Shown: positions 30,113 to 37,925 of the stretch, piece by piece
Layout of the letters: each line of letters opens with the position of its first letter
Numbering within the stretch: position 1 is the first letter of the stretch
Source of the DNA: Pseudoalteromonas arabiensis
GTDB taxonomy: Bacteria > Pseudomonadota > Gammaproteobacteria > Enterobacterales > Alteromonadaceae
Reading direction: 5' to 3'
DNA length: 64,000 bases
Assembly: GCF_001550155.1 (NCBI RefSeq)
Contig: NZ_LRUF01000005.1
Location: 186,001-250,000, forward strand
Translations under genes and position numbers: made by a program
The notes under the pieces: model-generated
The model's input: only the letters and a program-made list of their open reading frames with translations
Told to the model about the DNA's origin: nothing
The model's database searches: none

Positions 30113-30268
30113 ATGCGCGATAAGATCCGTTTAGTTTCAACTGCTGGTACTGGTTTTTTCTACACTACCGACAAGAACAAGCGTAACATGCCTGAAAAAA
30201 TGGAAATCAAAAAATACGATCCTAAAGCTCGTAAACACGTGATTTTCAAAGAAGCTAAAATCAAGTAA
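30113..30268 (+). CDS. rpmG: 50S ribosomal protein bL33
   Basis: A 51-residue ORF starting ATG at 30113 and ending TAA at 30266-30268. The protein begins [19 protein letters not shown] and ends KEAKIK, the cysteine-free form of bL33. A Shine-Dalgarno AAGGA lies upstream. It is the second gene of the rpmB operon and is followed by a strong terminator. Confidence 0.97.
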   Translation: MRDKIRLVSTAGTGFFYTTDKNKRNMPEKMEIKKYDPKARKHVIFKEAKIK

Positions 30269-30290
30269 TTTTAGTTTTTCAGAATCTCAA

Positions 30291-30316
30291 AAACCCAGCT
30301 TCGGCTGGGTTTTTTG
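30291..30316 (+). terminator. Terminator of rpmB-rpmG
   Basis: A stem AAACCCAGC / GCTGGGTTT with a TTCG tetraloop followed by a T-run, 22 nt after rpmG. Confidence 0.93.
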
Positions 30317-30377
30317 TTTTTACAGCCTAGAAAGCAATAATTCAGTACAAGAATCTAACTTGGCTTGCTGTTTTATC

Positions 30378-30406
30378 TTGCTTAATTATCAATCTAAGCG
30401 TAAAAT
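30378..30406 (+). promoter_or_regulatory. Sigma70 promoter of the rpsF operon
   Basis: The -35 TTGCTT (30378-30383) and -10 TAAAAT (30401-30406) are separated by 17 nt. The discriminator GCGCGC is GC-rich, as in stringently controlled ribosomal promoters. It lies just upstream of the S6:S18 leader. Confidence 0.6.
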
Positions 30407-30434
30407 GCGCGCTCATTTCGGCTTATTAAATTTA

Positions 30435-30493
30435 ATTCCTTGCCTTAAACCGACTGGCCGAAACGGTAGAAGGCTCTATTAACCGTAAGGAAT
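30435..30493 (+). promoter_or_regulatory. S6:S18 ribosomal-protein leader (autoregulatory hairpin)
   Basis: ATTCCTT (30435-30441) pairs with AAGGAAT (30487-30493), and inside it GCCTT pairs with AAGGC. The apical part holds the AAACCGAC and GGCCG segments characteristic of the S6:S18 mRNA motif. The lower stem includes the rpsF Shine-Dalgarno AAGGA, so binding of the bS6-bS18 complex should block translation of the operon. The motif is established for this operon in many bacteria; its presence here is read directly. Confidence 0.8.
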
Positions 30494-30497
30494 ATCC

Positions 30498-30839
30498 ATG
30501 CGTCATTACGAAATCGTATTCATGGTTCACCCTGATCAGAGTGAGCAAGTACCTGGTATGATCGAACGTTATACTGGTTCTATCACTGAAGCTGGTGGTA
30601 CTATCCACCGTCTTGAAGACTGGGGCCGTCGTCAATTGGCTTACCCAATCGACAAGCTTCACAAAGCTCATTATGTTCTTATGAACGTTGAAGCACCTAC
30701 TGAAGTAATCAGCGAGCTAGAAACTACTTTCCGCTACAACGATGCAGTGCTTCGTAACTTAGTTATGCGTACTAAAGACGCTGTAACTGAAGCATCTCCT
30801 CTTGCAAAAGAAGAGAAGAAAGAAGCACCAGCTGCTTAA
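30498..30839 (+). CDS. rpsF: 30S ribosomal protein bS6
   Basis: A 113-residue protein starting [20 protein letters not shown], with the typical acidic/Lys-rich tail after residue 95. First gene of the rpsF-priB-rpsR-rplI operon. Its start is controlled by the leader hairpin immediately upstream. Confidence 0.97.
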   Translation: MRHYEIVFMVHPDQSEQVPGMIERYTGSITEAGGTIHRLEDWGRRQLAYPIDKLHKAHYVLMNVEAPTEVISELETTFRYNDAVLRNLVMRTKDAVTEASPLAKEEKKEAPAA

Positions 30840-30882
30840 TCGTTTTGAGTCCAAGCATGGCGCTTGCAGTTGAGACAAAAAG

Positions 30883-31209
30883 ATGAGCCAACCGCTTAAT
30901 CCTTATATGAATCAGCTGACGCTATCTGGGGTTGTTTGTAAAACCCCCAAGTATAGTCAAAGCCCTGCTGGTGTTCCGCATTGTATTTTTGTTCTTGAAC
31001 ATAAATCAATGCAAGTTGAAGCAGACCTTAACCGTAATAGTTATGTCAGGCTTCAAGTGGTTGCCAGCGGTGCGTCAATGCAGCAACAGACTCAACAATT
31101 GCACGTTGGGCAACAAGTGCAAGTGACGGGGTTTTTAAACCGTCATGAAGGCCGAAACGGCTTAAGCCAATTGGTCTTGCATGCTCAACATATAGAAAGA
31201 ATTTTTTGA
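30883..31209 (+). CDS. priB: Primosomal replication protein N (PriB)
   Basis: A 108-residue single OB-fold protein whose N-terminal NQLTLSGVVCKTPKYSQSPA and central HCIFVLEH strands match PriB. PriB binds single-stranded DNA and helps PriA reload the replisome at stalled forks. It lies between rpsF and rpsR, its conserved place in gammaproteobacteria, 12 nt before rpsR. Confidence 0.93.
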   Translation: MSQPLNPYMNQLTLSGVVCKTPKYSQSPAGVPHCIFVLEHKSMQVEADLNRNSYVRLQVVASGASMQQQTQQLHVGQQVQVTGFLNRHEGRNGLSQLVLHAQHIERIF

Positions 31210-31221
31210 GGAATTTTACTC

Positions 31222-31449
31222 ATGGCACGTTATTTCAGACGTCGTAAGTTCTGCCGCTTTAAAGCGGAAGGCGTACAACAAATCGATTATAAAGATCTAG
31301 CTACTCTTAGAAACTATGTTACAGAAAGTGGCAAAATCGTACCTAGCCGTATCACAGGTACTAGCGCTAAATATCAGCGTCAGCTAGCAACTGCTATCAA
31401 GCGTGCTCGCTACTTAGCCCTTCTTCCATACACTGACTTACATAAGTAA
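31222..31449 (+). CDS. rpsR: 30S ribosomal protein bS18
   Basis: A 75-residue protein beginning [18 protein letters not shown], with the conserved [19 protein letters not shown] segment. It pairs with bS6 on the ribosome and on the operon leader. Confidence 0.97.
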
Positions 31450-31484
31450 GCAGCGGATTAACAGTTTTTAAAAGGTGTAGAGAC

Positions 31485-31937
31485 ATGCAAGTTATTCTAC
31501 TAGACAAGATCGCAAACCTAGGTGGCCTAGGTGACCAGGTTGTAGTTAAATCTGGCTTCGCACGTAACTTCCTTTTCCCACAAGGTAAGGCAGTTCCTGC
31601 AACTAAAGCTAACATCGAAACTTTCGAAGCACGTCGTGCTGAGTTAGAAGCTAAGATCGCTGAAGATCTAGCTGCTGCTCAAGCTCGTGCTGACAAGCTA
31701 GAAGCATTAGCTGAAGTAACACTAGTTTCTAAAGCTGGTGACGAAGGCAAATTATTCGGTTCAATCGGTACTCGTGACATCGCTGACGCTATCTCAGCTG
31801 TTGGTGTTGAAGTTGCTAAATCAGAAGTTCGTTTACCTCTAGGTACTATCCGTGAGACTGGCGAATTTGACGTTGCAATCGCAGTACACTCAGACGTAAC
31901 AGCTACTATTAAAGTAATCGTTATCGCTGAAGCTTAA
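31485..31937 (+). CDS. rplI: 50S ribosomal protein bL9
   Basis: A 150-residue protein starting [19 protein letters not shown], with the long connecting helix rich in Ala/Glu (about 40-75) and the C-terminal rRNA-binding domain. It ends the rpsF operon before a strong terminator. Confidence 0.97.
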   Translation: MQVILLDKIANLGGLGDQVVVKSGFARNFLFPQGKAVPATKANIETFEARRAELEAKIAEDLAAAQARADKLEALAEVTLVSKAGDEGKLFGSIGTRDIADAISAVGVEVAKSEVRLPLGTIRETGEFDVAIAVHSDVTATIKVIVIAEA

Positions 31938-31954
31938 TAGCAATATTAAGTAAT

Positions 31955-31984
31955 AAAAGCCGTGCTTTAAAGCACGGCTTTTTT
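31955..31984 (+). terminator. Terminator of the rpsF operon
   Basis: A 12-bp perfect stem (AAAAGCCGTGCT / AGCACGGCTTTT) with a TTAA loop and a T-run. Confidence 0.94.
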
Positions 31985-32175
31985 GTATCCGCTTCTTTTC
32001 AATTGGTACAAAAGCAGTTTTATAGTCTTACCTACATTTTAAAATCTAGTTCTTTTATCTTAATCTCTTCTTCTTAATTAGTATAATTGGTGTACTCAAT
32101 ATGAAATTGCTTAAATTGACACCGACAGCGCTGTCATTTATATTTGATTCGTAAAAAAGTGGTAAGGATTTAAGG

Positions 32176-32607
32176 TTGAAAAGTAAATTATCATCAAATA
32201 ATAATTATAAACAACGTGGATTTACGCTCATAGAAGTTCTCATTGTCATCGCTATTTTAGGTATTTTATACAGTGTGGCGTTACCTGCTTATACCGAGCA
32301 TATGCAGCACAGTAGACGTGCTGATACTCAGCAAGTTTTATTACAGTATGGTGCCAGCCTCGAACGCATATATTCGAGAAATGGTGGCTATCCTAATACA
32401 TTTGCAACACAAAATACTGATTACTACACCTTCACGTATACGCCAACGAAAAAGGCACCTGGAGCCGTTGTTGATTTTAAAAACCGTGGTTTTAATTTAA
32501 AGGCAACACCTAAGTCTGGCTCAGCTCAGGCAGGGGATCGCTGTGGTGAACTCATGATTAAACATGACGGTAGTAACAGTGCTGCTGTAAATGATTGTTG
32601 GGAGTAG
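32176..32607 (+). CDS. pilE: Type IV pilin-like protein (PilE family)
   Basis: A 143-residue prepilin from a TTG start (no ATG is possible upstream of the cleavage site; AAGGA lies 7 nt before). PilD would cleave at G15/F16 before FTLIEVLIVIAILGIL, with Glu5 present. The C-terminus has the paired cysteines (GDRCGELMI...DCWE) expected of a D-loop disulfide. By position and sequence it resembles PilE-type minor pilins of Pseudomonas-like type IV pili. It is the first gene of a five-gene pilin cluster with overlapping or abutting reading frames. Confidence 0.9.
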   Translation: MKSKLSSNNNYKQRGFTLIEVLIVIAILGILYSVALPAYTEHMQHSRRADTQQVLLQYGASLERIYSRNGGYPNTFATQNTDYYTFTYTPTKKAPGAVVDFKNRGFNLKATPKSGSAQAGDRCGELMIKHDGSNSAAVNDCWE

Positions 32608-32612
32608 CTGTT

Positions 32613-33062
32613 GTGCGTAAAGCGGCTGGGTTTACTTTAATTGAGTTAATGGTTGTGCTTGCGATTATTGGTATTTTAGTCAGTCTTGCTTTTCCGTCAT
32701 TTAGTCAGCAAATTCTACAAGATCGTATTGTAACGACAGCTAATCAACTCAACAGTGTTTATAAATATGCTCGCAGTGAAGCTGTAAAGCAAGAGCGCCA
32801 AATTAAATTGGTGGTAAATAATAATCTCTGGCAAGTTACTTTAAACGAAGCGGGTGCAGATACTGTATTAAAAGAGTTTGCAATTACTAAGGCTGGCGTA
32901 ACAGTAAACTTAATTGCGCTAACCGTTAGTGCAAGTGGTGAAGTAGACCAGCAAGCCCAAATAGATATTAAAGATAATCACACCAATACCACAGATTATG
33001 TAATGTGTGTCCTTAAAAGTGGCCAAAACTGGTTAGCTGAATCATCAAAGGGATGCGCATGA
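32613..33062 (+). CDS. Minor pilin FimT/GspH family
   Basis: The start is GTG at 32613, with GGAG eight bases upstream; the frame is also open to a TTG at 32595. The product is 149 residues with a short leader RKAAG before FTLIELMVVLAIIGILVSLA. The rest fits the GspH/FimT fold (LNSVYKYARSEAVKQ). It overlaps the next gene by ATGA. FimT-like minor pilins prime pilus assembly and in some species bind DNA. Confidence 0.88.
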   Translation: MRKAAGFTLIELMVVLAIIGILVSLAFPSFSQQILQDRIVTTANQLNSVYKYARSEAVKQERQIKLVVNNNLWQVTLNEAGADTVLKEFAITKAGVTVNLIALTVSASGEVDQQAQIDIKDNHTNTTDYVMCVLKSGQNWLAESSKGCA

Positions 33063-33460
33063 AAAAGCAAGCTGGTTTTTCTTTATTAGAGGTAATGATT
33101 TCGGTTGTGATTGCTGGTATCGCTTTACTTGGTTTAGCTGCTGCTCAGTTAAAGTCGCTACAATATGCAACAAATAGCTTTCACTACACTGTGTCTTTAA
33201 TTCAAGGTCAAAATAGTATTGAGCGGATATGGCCTCGCATTTGTGAAATTCAAAAAACTAACCCCGCACTTTTCCAAGATGTTGATTTCAGAGCAAGTTT
33301 GGCCCCCCAAGTCGCTGATTATGAAATTACGATTCCTGCGATTTATAATGATGATATGCAAATTAATGTTGCGTGGGTTGATGAGCGCATGACCGATAAT
33401 GCAGAAAATCAAATAAGTCTTAATGCCAGTTTTCCTGACTTGTCGGCAGTGTGTTTATGA
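33059..33460 (+). CDS. pilV: Minor pilin PilV
   Basis: The ATG at 33059 is favoured over 33053 because AAGGG sits six bases before it and it overlaps the upstream stop as ATGA. The product is 133 residues: leader KKQAG, then FSLLEVMISVVIAGIALLGLA, then the PilV-like QLKSLQYATNSF. It probably joins PilW, PilX and FimT in the pilus-initiating tip complex. Confidence 0.85.
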   Translation: MKKQAGFSLLEVMISVVIAGIALLGLAAAQLKSLQYATNSFHYTVSLIQGQNSIERIWPRICEIQKTNPALFQDVDFRASLAPQVADYEITIPAIYNDDMQINVAWVDERMTDNAENQISLNASFPDLSAVCL

Positions 33461-33981
33461 ATAAATTAGCACGCGGGTTTAGCCTTATTGAGTTGATGGT
33501 TGCCTTAGCCGCAGGGGCATTTTTACTTGCTGGTGTGAGTTTGTCATATGCAGCAATTAAAGGCACGATTGAAGTCAGTAAAGAGCTTGAAAATGCGCAA
33601 GAAGTTATTCGCTATACCAGTAAAGTATTCAATCGCAGCATTAAGCAAACACAGCTTGTACCCTCCATTAGTGCGGATAAATCAACCATAACAATCATAC
33701 AACCAGAGGGCGTGATTGCATGTAATGGCACTTTAACCACGGGCGTTATGACTGAAGTGTATAGCCTAGATAATAGTAGTTTAATGTGTTCACTCAATGG
33801 TGCTGCCGCTGAGCGTTTATTAACGGGCTTAGAAAGCGTGTCGTTTAGCTTATCTGGAGAGCTGGTTAGTATTGTTGTTAAACCCCAAAAACTACCTGCT
33901 CAATTTGGTGCAGGAATTAACATTGATGTTGCTCTAACAAACACTATTTTAGTGAACGCATATGGTGGAAATAGTGTCTAA
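33457..33981 (+). CDS. pilW: Minor pilin PilW-like
   Basis: The ATG at 33457 overlaps the pilV stop (ATGA). The 174-residue product has leader NKLARG and FSLIELMVALAAGAFLLAGV. The PilW-like core is short compared with Pseudomonas PilW (about 270 residues), so this is a reduced version. Two cysteines in the C-terminal half may form a disulfide. Confidence 0.8.
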   Translation: MNKLARGFSLIELMVALAAGAFLLAGVSLSYAAIKGTIEVSKELENAQEVIRYTSKVFNRSIKQTQLVPSISADKSTITIIQPEGVIACNGTLTTGVMTEVYSLDNSSLMCSLNGAAAERLLTGLESVSFSLSGELVSIVVKPQKLPAQFGAGINIDVALTNTILVNAYGGNSV

Positions 33982-35722
33982 AAAACAACAGGGTTTTACG
34001 CTTATAACCGTATTAATTTTAACTGGCATGGCCAGTGTTGTTGTGCTTAGTTCATTACGAGAAAATATTGTTCAAGAGCGATTAAGTGGTAATTTTCAGA
34101 AAAAGCTCAATAGCCGCCTATTGGCAGAAAAAGGGGTGTTCGAGCAAGCTAAACTACTGCAGCAAACATTGAACCGTGAAGGTGTGCTGGCCATAGATGA
34201 ACTAATTGATAAAACGGGTAATGCCAGTGGTGTAGGGGTGATTGGCGATGATGCAAAATTTACTGCTTTACTAAGCAAAAACCTTGATGGTGAACTGGAA
34301 ATTGCAAGTTTAGGTCAACGTTATGCAGGTGATGCTCAAAGCAATTTAGTCGCCCGTTTTAGTGTGCAAGGGGGCAAAGGGAGTTCGGCATTTACCAATG
34401 CAATGGTGGGTTGTAAAGGTGTGAATTTGTCAGGTAGCGGCACCATCGATAGTTACGACTCAAGCCAAGGAAGCTACGAAGAGACAAAATCGAGTGATGG
34501 TGATGTATCGACAATTGATGGTGATTCAGATGTTGTTCTTTCAGGGCATTCACCTATTAAGGGCGACGTAAAAGCAACGGGTGTTATTTATTTAAATGGC
34601 TCATCTCCGATAATTGGTAATATACGCTCAAATACGGGAGTTAATATTTCATCAGGCAGTGGTTTACGTATTGATGGTAACGTATACACACGAGGTTTTT
34701 ATATCCATAAAGGTGGTCGGGTATCTGGGGTTGTTAGAGCCAACGGCGATGCTTCTATGCAGTGGTCAACTTATATTGATAATACCCAAGGCGAACGCTT
34801 AGATATTATGTATGGTGGAACGGGTAATTTTAAAGATACCTATAATAATCAGCAAGATGGTGTGCACTATAGTAATCGTAAGTTTAACGTGAACCCAAAT
34901 GTAGAGCCTATTACAGTCGCAGATCCAAGTGCACCAGATTATGACCCTACAAACCCTGATACAAGCTGTGATCCTTTAATCATCCCCGAGAAAATGGCAC
35001 AGCTGCACAGCGATACTGACAGTTATCATTCGCTATCAATTGGGGCTACCCAACAGTTTAAACTAACCAATGAAAAGGGCTTTTTTAGCCAGAATGGTAG
35101 CCAAGTGATACTCCCAGGTTTAAGTGATGTATTTTTATTTGATACCAAGATTCAAAACCAACCACATGGTTCGACAAGTAAGGAATATGTGTTTGCCCTA
35201 GACAAGTTAAAATTGACCAGTGATGGAAAAATGGAAGTTTCAGGGGGCGATGTTATTTTATTTATTGATGGTGACTTTTCGATGGAAGGGGACACGCGTT
35301 TAACGATAAAAAAAGATAGCAGCTTAACGATACTTATCACTGGCAAAATTAATATAGGAGCAGGTGCGAGTGTGATCACAGAGCAAGAGGGCTTAACGAC
35401 AAGTGGTCACCCATCGTTGTCATTTTATTCATCATTTACTGGTGTAAATGGTGTGCAATTTAGTGGTGCTGCAAATCTATATGCGGCAATTTACGCACCT
35501 TTAACAACAGTAAAATTATCCGGCAGTGGTGAATTGTTTGGTAGTGTTCGTGGTTCAACGATTACTGCTTCAGGGGGCAGTGGTGCTCACTATGATGCTG
35601 GCCTTTTAAAAGTGCAAAATGGTGGAAAACCATCAACGCCTGCTCGAATCGTGTTTTTAGGTTGGCGTTATAAAACACCAGAAACTATTCAACAAGACAG
35701 TGAAGGCGCGCTTACTAACTAG
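33962..35722 (+). CDS. pilX: PilX-like minor pilin with large beta-helical C-terminal domain
   Basis: The ATG at 33962 overlaps pilW by 20 nt; a GTG at 33974 with GGTGGAA upstream is an alternative start. The product is 586 residues, about three times a normal PilX. The prepilin segment QQG/FTLITVLILTGMASVVV lacks Glu5 (Thr instead), as expected for tip pilins of the PilX/GspK type. Residues 140-300 and 450-560 are Gly/Ser/Asp-rich short strands (SGSGTIDSYDSS, SGHSPIKGDVKATG, IYAPLTTVKLSGSGELFGS) resembling a bactofilin/DUF7305-like beta-helix. No pilY1 follows, so this large domain may replace PilY1 as the tip adhesin. That is inference. Confidence 0.8.
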   Translation: MVEIVSKKQQGFTLITVLILTGMASVVVLSSLRENIVQERLSGNFQKKLNSRLLAEKGVFEQAKLLQQTLNREGVLAIDELIDKTGNASGVGVIGDDAKFTALLSKNLDGELEIASLGQRYAGDAQSNLVARFSVQGGKGSSAFTNAMVGCKGVNLSGSGTIDSYDSSQGSYEETKSSDGDVSTIDGDSDVVLSGHSPIKGDVKATGVIYLNGSSPIIGNIRSNTGVNISSGSGLRIDGNVYTRGFYIHKGGRVSGVVRANGDASMQWSTYIDNTQGERLDIMYGGTGNFKDTYNNQQDGVHYSNRKFNVNPNVEPITVADPSAPDYDPTNPDTSCDPLIIPEKMAQLHSDTDSYHSLSIGATQQFKLTNEKGFFSQNGSQVILPGLSDVFLFDTKIQNQPHGSTSKEYVFALDKLKLTSDGKMEVSGGDVILFIDGDFSMEGDTRLTIKKDSSLTILITGKINIGAGASVITEQEGLTTSGHPSLSFYSSFTGVNGVQFSGAANLYAAIYAPLTTVKLSGSGELFGSVRGSTITASGGSGAHYDAGLLKVQNGGKPSTPARIVFLGWRYKTPETIQQDSEGALTN

Positions 35723-35782
35723 CTGTAAATAGTGTCAGGTCAACTAGTTGCCCTGACACGTTAAAAAAATTTAATTTCATTT

Positions 35783-35808
35783 AAACCTTTTGAATCTCCC
35801 CTTACGTC
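35783..35808 (+). promoter_or_regulatory. Possible ECF-type autoregulatory promoter
   Basis: AAACC at 35783-35787 and CGTC at 35805-35808 resemble the AAC...CGTC elements of ECF promoters. The spacer is slightly long, at 18 nt after AAC. They lie 47 nt upstream of the ECF gene start. Confidence 0.3.
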
Positions 35809-35854
35809 TAATACACTAAATTCACAATAATAATCATAAAGGACGACATCCAGG

Positions 35855-36406
35855 ATGTTGATAGATGCAGAACAAGCGTTCGTCCAGCAAAGTGAGCATG
35901 CCTTAATTGAACGCGTTAAAAGCGGTGATCAAGGTGCTTATGCAACACTTTATGAGTTGCATGTGAAGCGGGTTTATAGCCTTTGTTTGCGACTACTTGC
36001 AGATAAAGAGCACGCCGAAGATGCAACACAAGAAGTGTTTGTACAGTTATGGCACAAAATAGCGAACTTTGATGGGCGTTCACAGTTTTCAACATGGTTA
36101 CACAGTGTCACCAGTAATATTGCGATTAGCTATATTCGCAAACACAAAAGCTGGTTTCAGAAAGTAGTGAGTTTTGAACAAAGTGGTATGGATGAGCAAA
36201 GCGCAGCTGATTGCGACGGTTTTAATGGTCTCGATAAATTAGTACTGAGACTACCTGAACGAGCACGTATGGTTTTTGTGCTTCATGCAATTGAAGGCTA
36301 TCGCCATGAAGAAATAGCAAGCATGCTTGATATGGCCGTAGGTTCAAGTAAATCGCAATTTCACCGTGCAAGGCAGTTATTAAAAGAGTGGTATGAAAAT
36401 GAGTAA
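35855..36406 (+). CDS. ECF RNA polymerase sigma factor
   Basis: A 183-residue ECF sigma factor. Region 2 runs from ALIERVKSGDQGAYATLYEL to the core-binding AEDATQEVFVQLWHKI. Region 4 is LPERARMVFVLHAIEGYRHEEIASMLDM with VGSSKSQFHRARQLL. It overlaps the next gene by 8-14 nt. The downstream membrane protein is its likely anti-sigma factor, and a DUF4097 protein completes the operon. This arrangement resembles envelope-stress ECF modules; the signal is unknown. Confidence 0.92.
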   Translation: MLIDAEQAFVQQSEHALIERVKSGDQGAYATLYELHVKRVYSLCLRLLADKEHAEDATQEVFVQLWHKIANFDGRSQFSTWLHSVTSNIAISYIRKHKSWFQKVVSFEQSGMDEQSAADCDGFNGLDKLVLRLPERARMVFVLHAIEGYRHEEIASMLDMAVGSSKSQFHRARQLLKEWYENE

Positions 36407-36878
36407 GCCAGAATTTGAACAATTTTTAAATGACTCGCTTAATCAGAAGCAAGATATTAGCCCAGAAAAAGATCTCTGGCAGGGTATTGAGCGAGCAATT
36501 GCAAGGCCGCAAACACAGCAACCTGATAAGCCAACGCGTGGCTGGAATAAACTCGCTGCTGTTGCCGCTTGCTGTATTGCAGCACTTTTAACTGTGCAGC
36601 TTTTTGTCGGCCAAGGTGAGTCAAACAGCATGATGGCAATGAGCAATTATTTTACTAAGCAAAAGCAAGGTTTGTTGGTGCAATATCAAAACCAACCTGC
36701 ATTAACAGATAACTGGCAGCAACAGTTAAAAGAGTTAGAAGAAGCTGAGAGTGCCATCAAACAGGCTCTCGAGAATGAACCAGAAAACCCTGCTTTATTA
36801 CAAATGCTCTCGCAGGTTTATCAGCAACAATTAGATTTAATTAACAAGGTGCATGCACCTAAGTGGCAAACGATTTAG
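36393..36878 (+). CDS. Probable anti-sigma factor, single-pass membrane protein
   Basis: A 161-residue protein (or 159 from the ATG at 36399). The N-terminal cytosolic part of about 50 residues (FEQFLNDSLNQKQDISPEKDLWQGIERAI) resembles anti-sigma binding regions. One membrane helix (LAAVAACCIAALLTVQLFV, about 55-73) is followed by a periplasmic Gln/Glu-rich helical tail. No zinc HxxxCxxC motif is seen, so it is not a ZAS-type anti-sigma. Overlap with the sigma gene supports the pairing. Confidence 0.7.
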   Translation: MKMSKPEFEQFLNDSLNQKQDISPEKDLWQGIERAIARPQTQQPDKPTRGWNKLAAVAACCIAALLTVQLFVGQGESNSMMAMSNYFTKQKQGLLVQYQNQPALTDNWQQQLKELEEAESAIKQALENEPENPALLQMLSQVYQQQLDLINKVHAPKWQTI

Positions 36879-36889
36879 GAGTAACAATT

Positions 36890-37831
36890 ATGAAATTACT
36901 AGTCTTAACATTAGGATTACTGCCACTGATGGCAATGGCAGGACAAACCATTAATGAACAAATTGATGTCCCTGCAAATAAGCGTATTTTTATTGAAAAC
37001 CAACGTGGTGATGTACGTATTGAAGGGTGGGATAAACCCCAACTTAAAATCGAAGGTGAGCTTGACGATAAAGCACAAGGTTATCGTTTAGAAGTTGAAG
37101 GCAGCCGTGTTGAATTTGTCGTAAAAATGCCGCGTAACTTAGGTGCTTGGAATAATGGTGATGGCTCTCGTTTAACTATTTACATGCCAAAAAGCAGTGA
37201 GCTTGAATTTGCTGGGGTGAATGTAACGGTTAGTGCCAAAGAGCTTGAAGCGGGCGCTGAGATCGATACCGTCAACGGCGATATTACAGTGCACAATATA
37301 AGTGGCAACATGAGTTTTGAAACGGTCAATGGGGATGTAAATGCTCATGACCTGAACGGAGATATTCGCTTTGAAACCGTCAATGGCGAAATTAACGATA
37401 AAAACTCACAAGGTGCTTTACGCTTTACCGCAGTAAATGGCGACATTAAGTCAAAAACTAAAGCGCAAGATGTGCGCCTTGAGAACGTAAATGGTGATAT
37501 TGACTTTGCTTTTGATGCGATTAAAAAGCTGCGTATCAATACCGTAAACGGTGAAGCTGAAGTTCACATCAATAAGCTGCTTGAAGATGCCAATATTCGT
37601 TTTGAATCAGTCAGTGGTGATGCAAAGTTTTACTTCCCAACTGATGTATCGGCAAAGTTTGAAATTGAAGCGCATGCTAACGGTAAAATTGTAAATGAGC
37701 TCAGTGATGACAAAGCGACTAAAGCGAAATACGGCCCATCAAGCGACTTAGAATTTAGTATTAACGGTGGGGATGCAGATATCGAAATGGATACCATTAG
37801 CGGGCGTATTGAACTTCGTAAACAGAAATAA
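36890..37831 (+). CDS. DUF4097 beta-strand-repeat exported protein
   Basis: The preferred start is the ATG at 36890, with GGAG just upstream, giving 313 residues and a clear signal peptide (MKLLVLTLGLLPLMAMA). The mature protein is a right-handed beta-helix-like repeat: the motif V-N-G-D/E-I/A recurs about seven times between residues 120 and 220 at roughly 18-residue spacing. DUF4097 proteins are often encoded with ECF sigma factors. It is the third gene of this operon and likely a target of it. Function unknown. Confidence 0.85.
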   Translation: MKLLVLTLGLLPLMAMAGQTINEQIDVPANKRIFIENQRGDVRIEGWDKPQLKIEGELDDKAQGYRLEVEGSRVEFVVKMPRNLGAWNNGDGSRLTIYMPKSSELEFAGVNVTVSAKELEAGAEIDTVNGDITVHNISGNMSFETVNGDVNAHDLNGDIRFETVNGEINDKNSQGALRFTAVNGDIKSKTKAQDVRLENVNGDIDFAFDAIKKLRINTVNGEAEVHINKLLEDANIRFESVSGDAKFYFPTDVSAKFEIEAHANGKIVNELSDDKATKAKYGPSSDLEFSINGGDADIEMDTISGRIELRKQK

Positions 37832-37839
37832 CGAACAAT

Positions 37840-37862
37840 AAAGCGGGAAGTTTTCCCGCTTT
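37840..37862 (+). terminator. Terminator of the ECF operon
   Basis: A 10-bp stem (AAAGCGGGAA / TTCCCGCTTT) with a 3-nt loop, nine bases past the DUF4097 stop. Confidence 0.85.
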
Positions 37863-37925
37863 ACTATTTGCACAGCCTTTGCAAGTCGATAGAATAGAGC
37901 CATTCAATTTTAGTTTTGTGATGTT

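Noticed and set aside
37280..37560. Recurring GTnAAnGGnGA units as a DNA repeat array
   Set aside because: They are codons for the VNGDI protein repeats of the DUF4097 protein, with normal synonymous drift.
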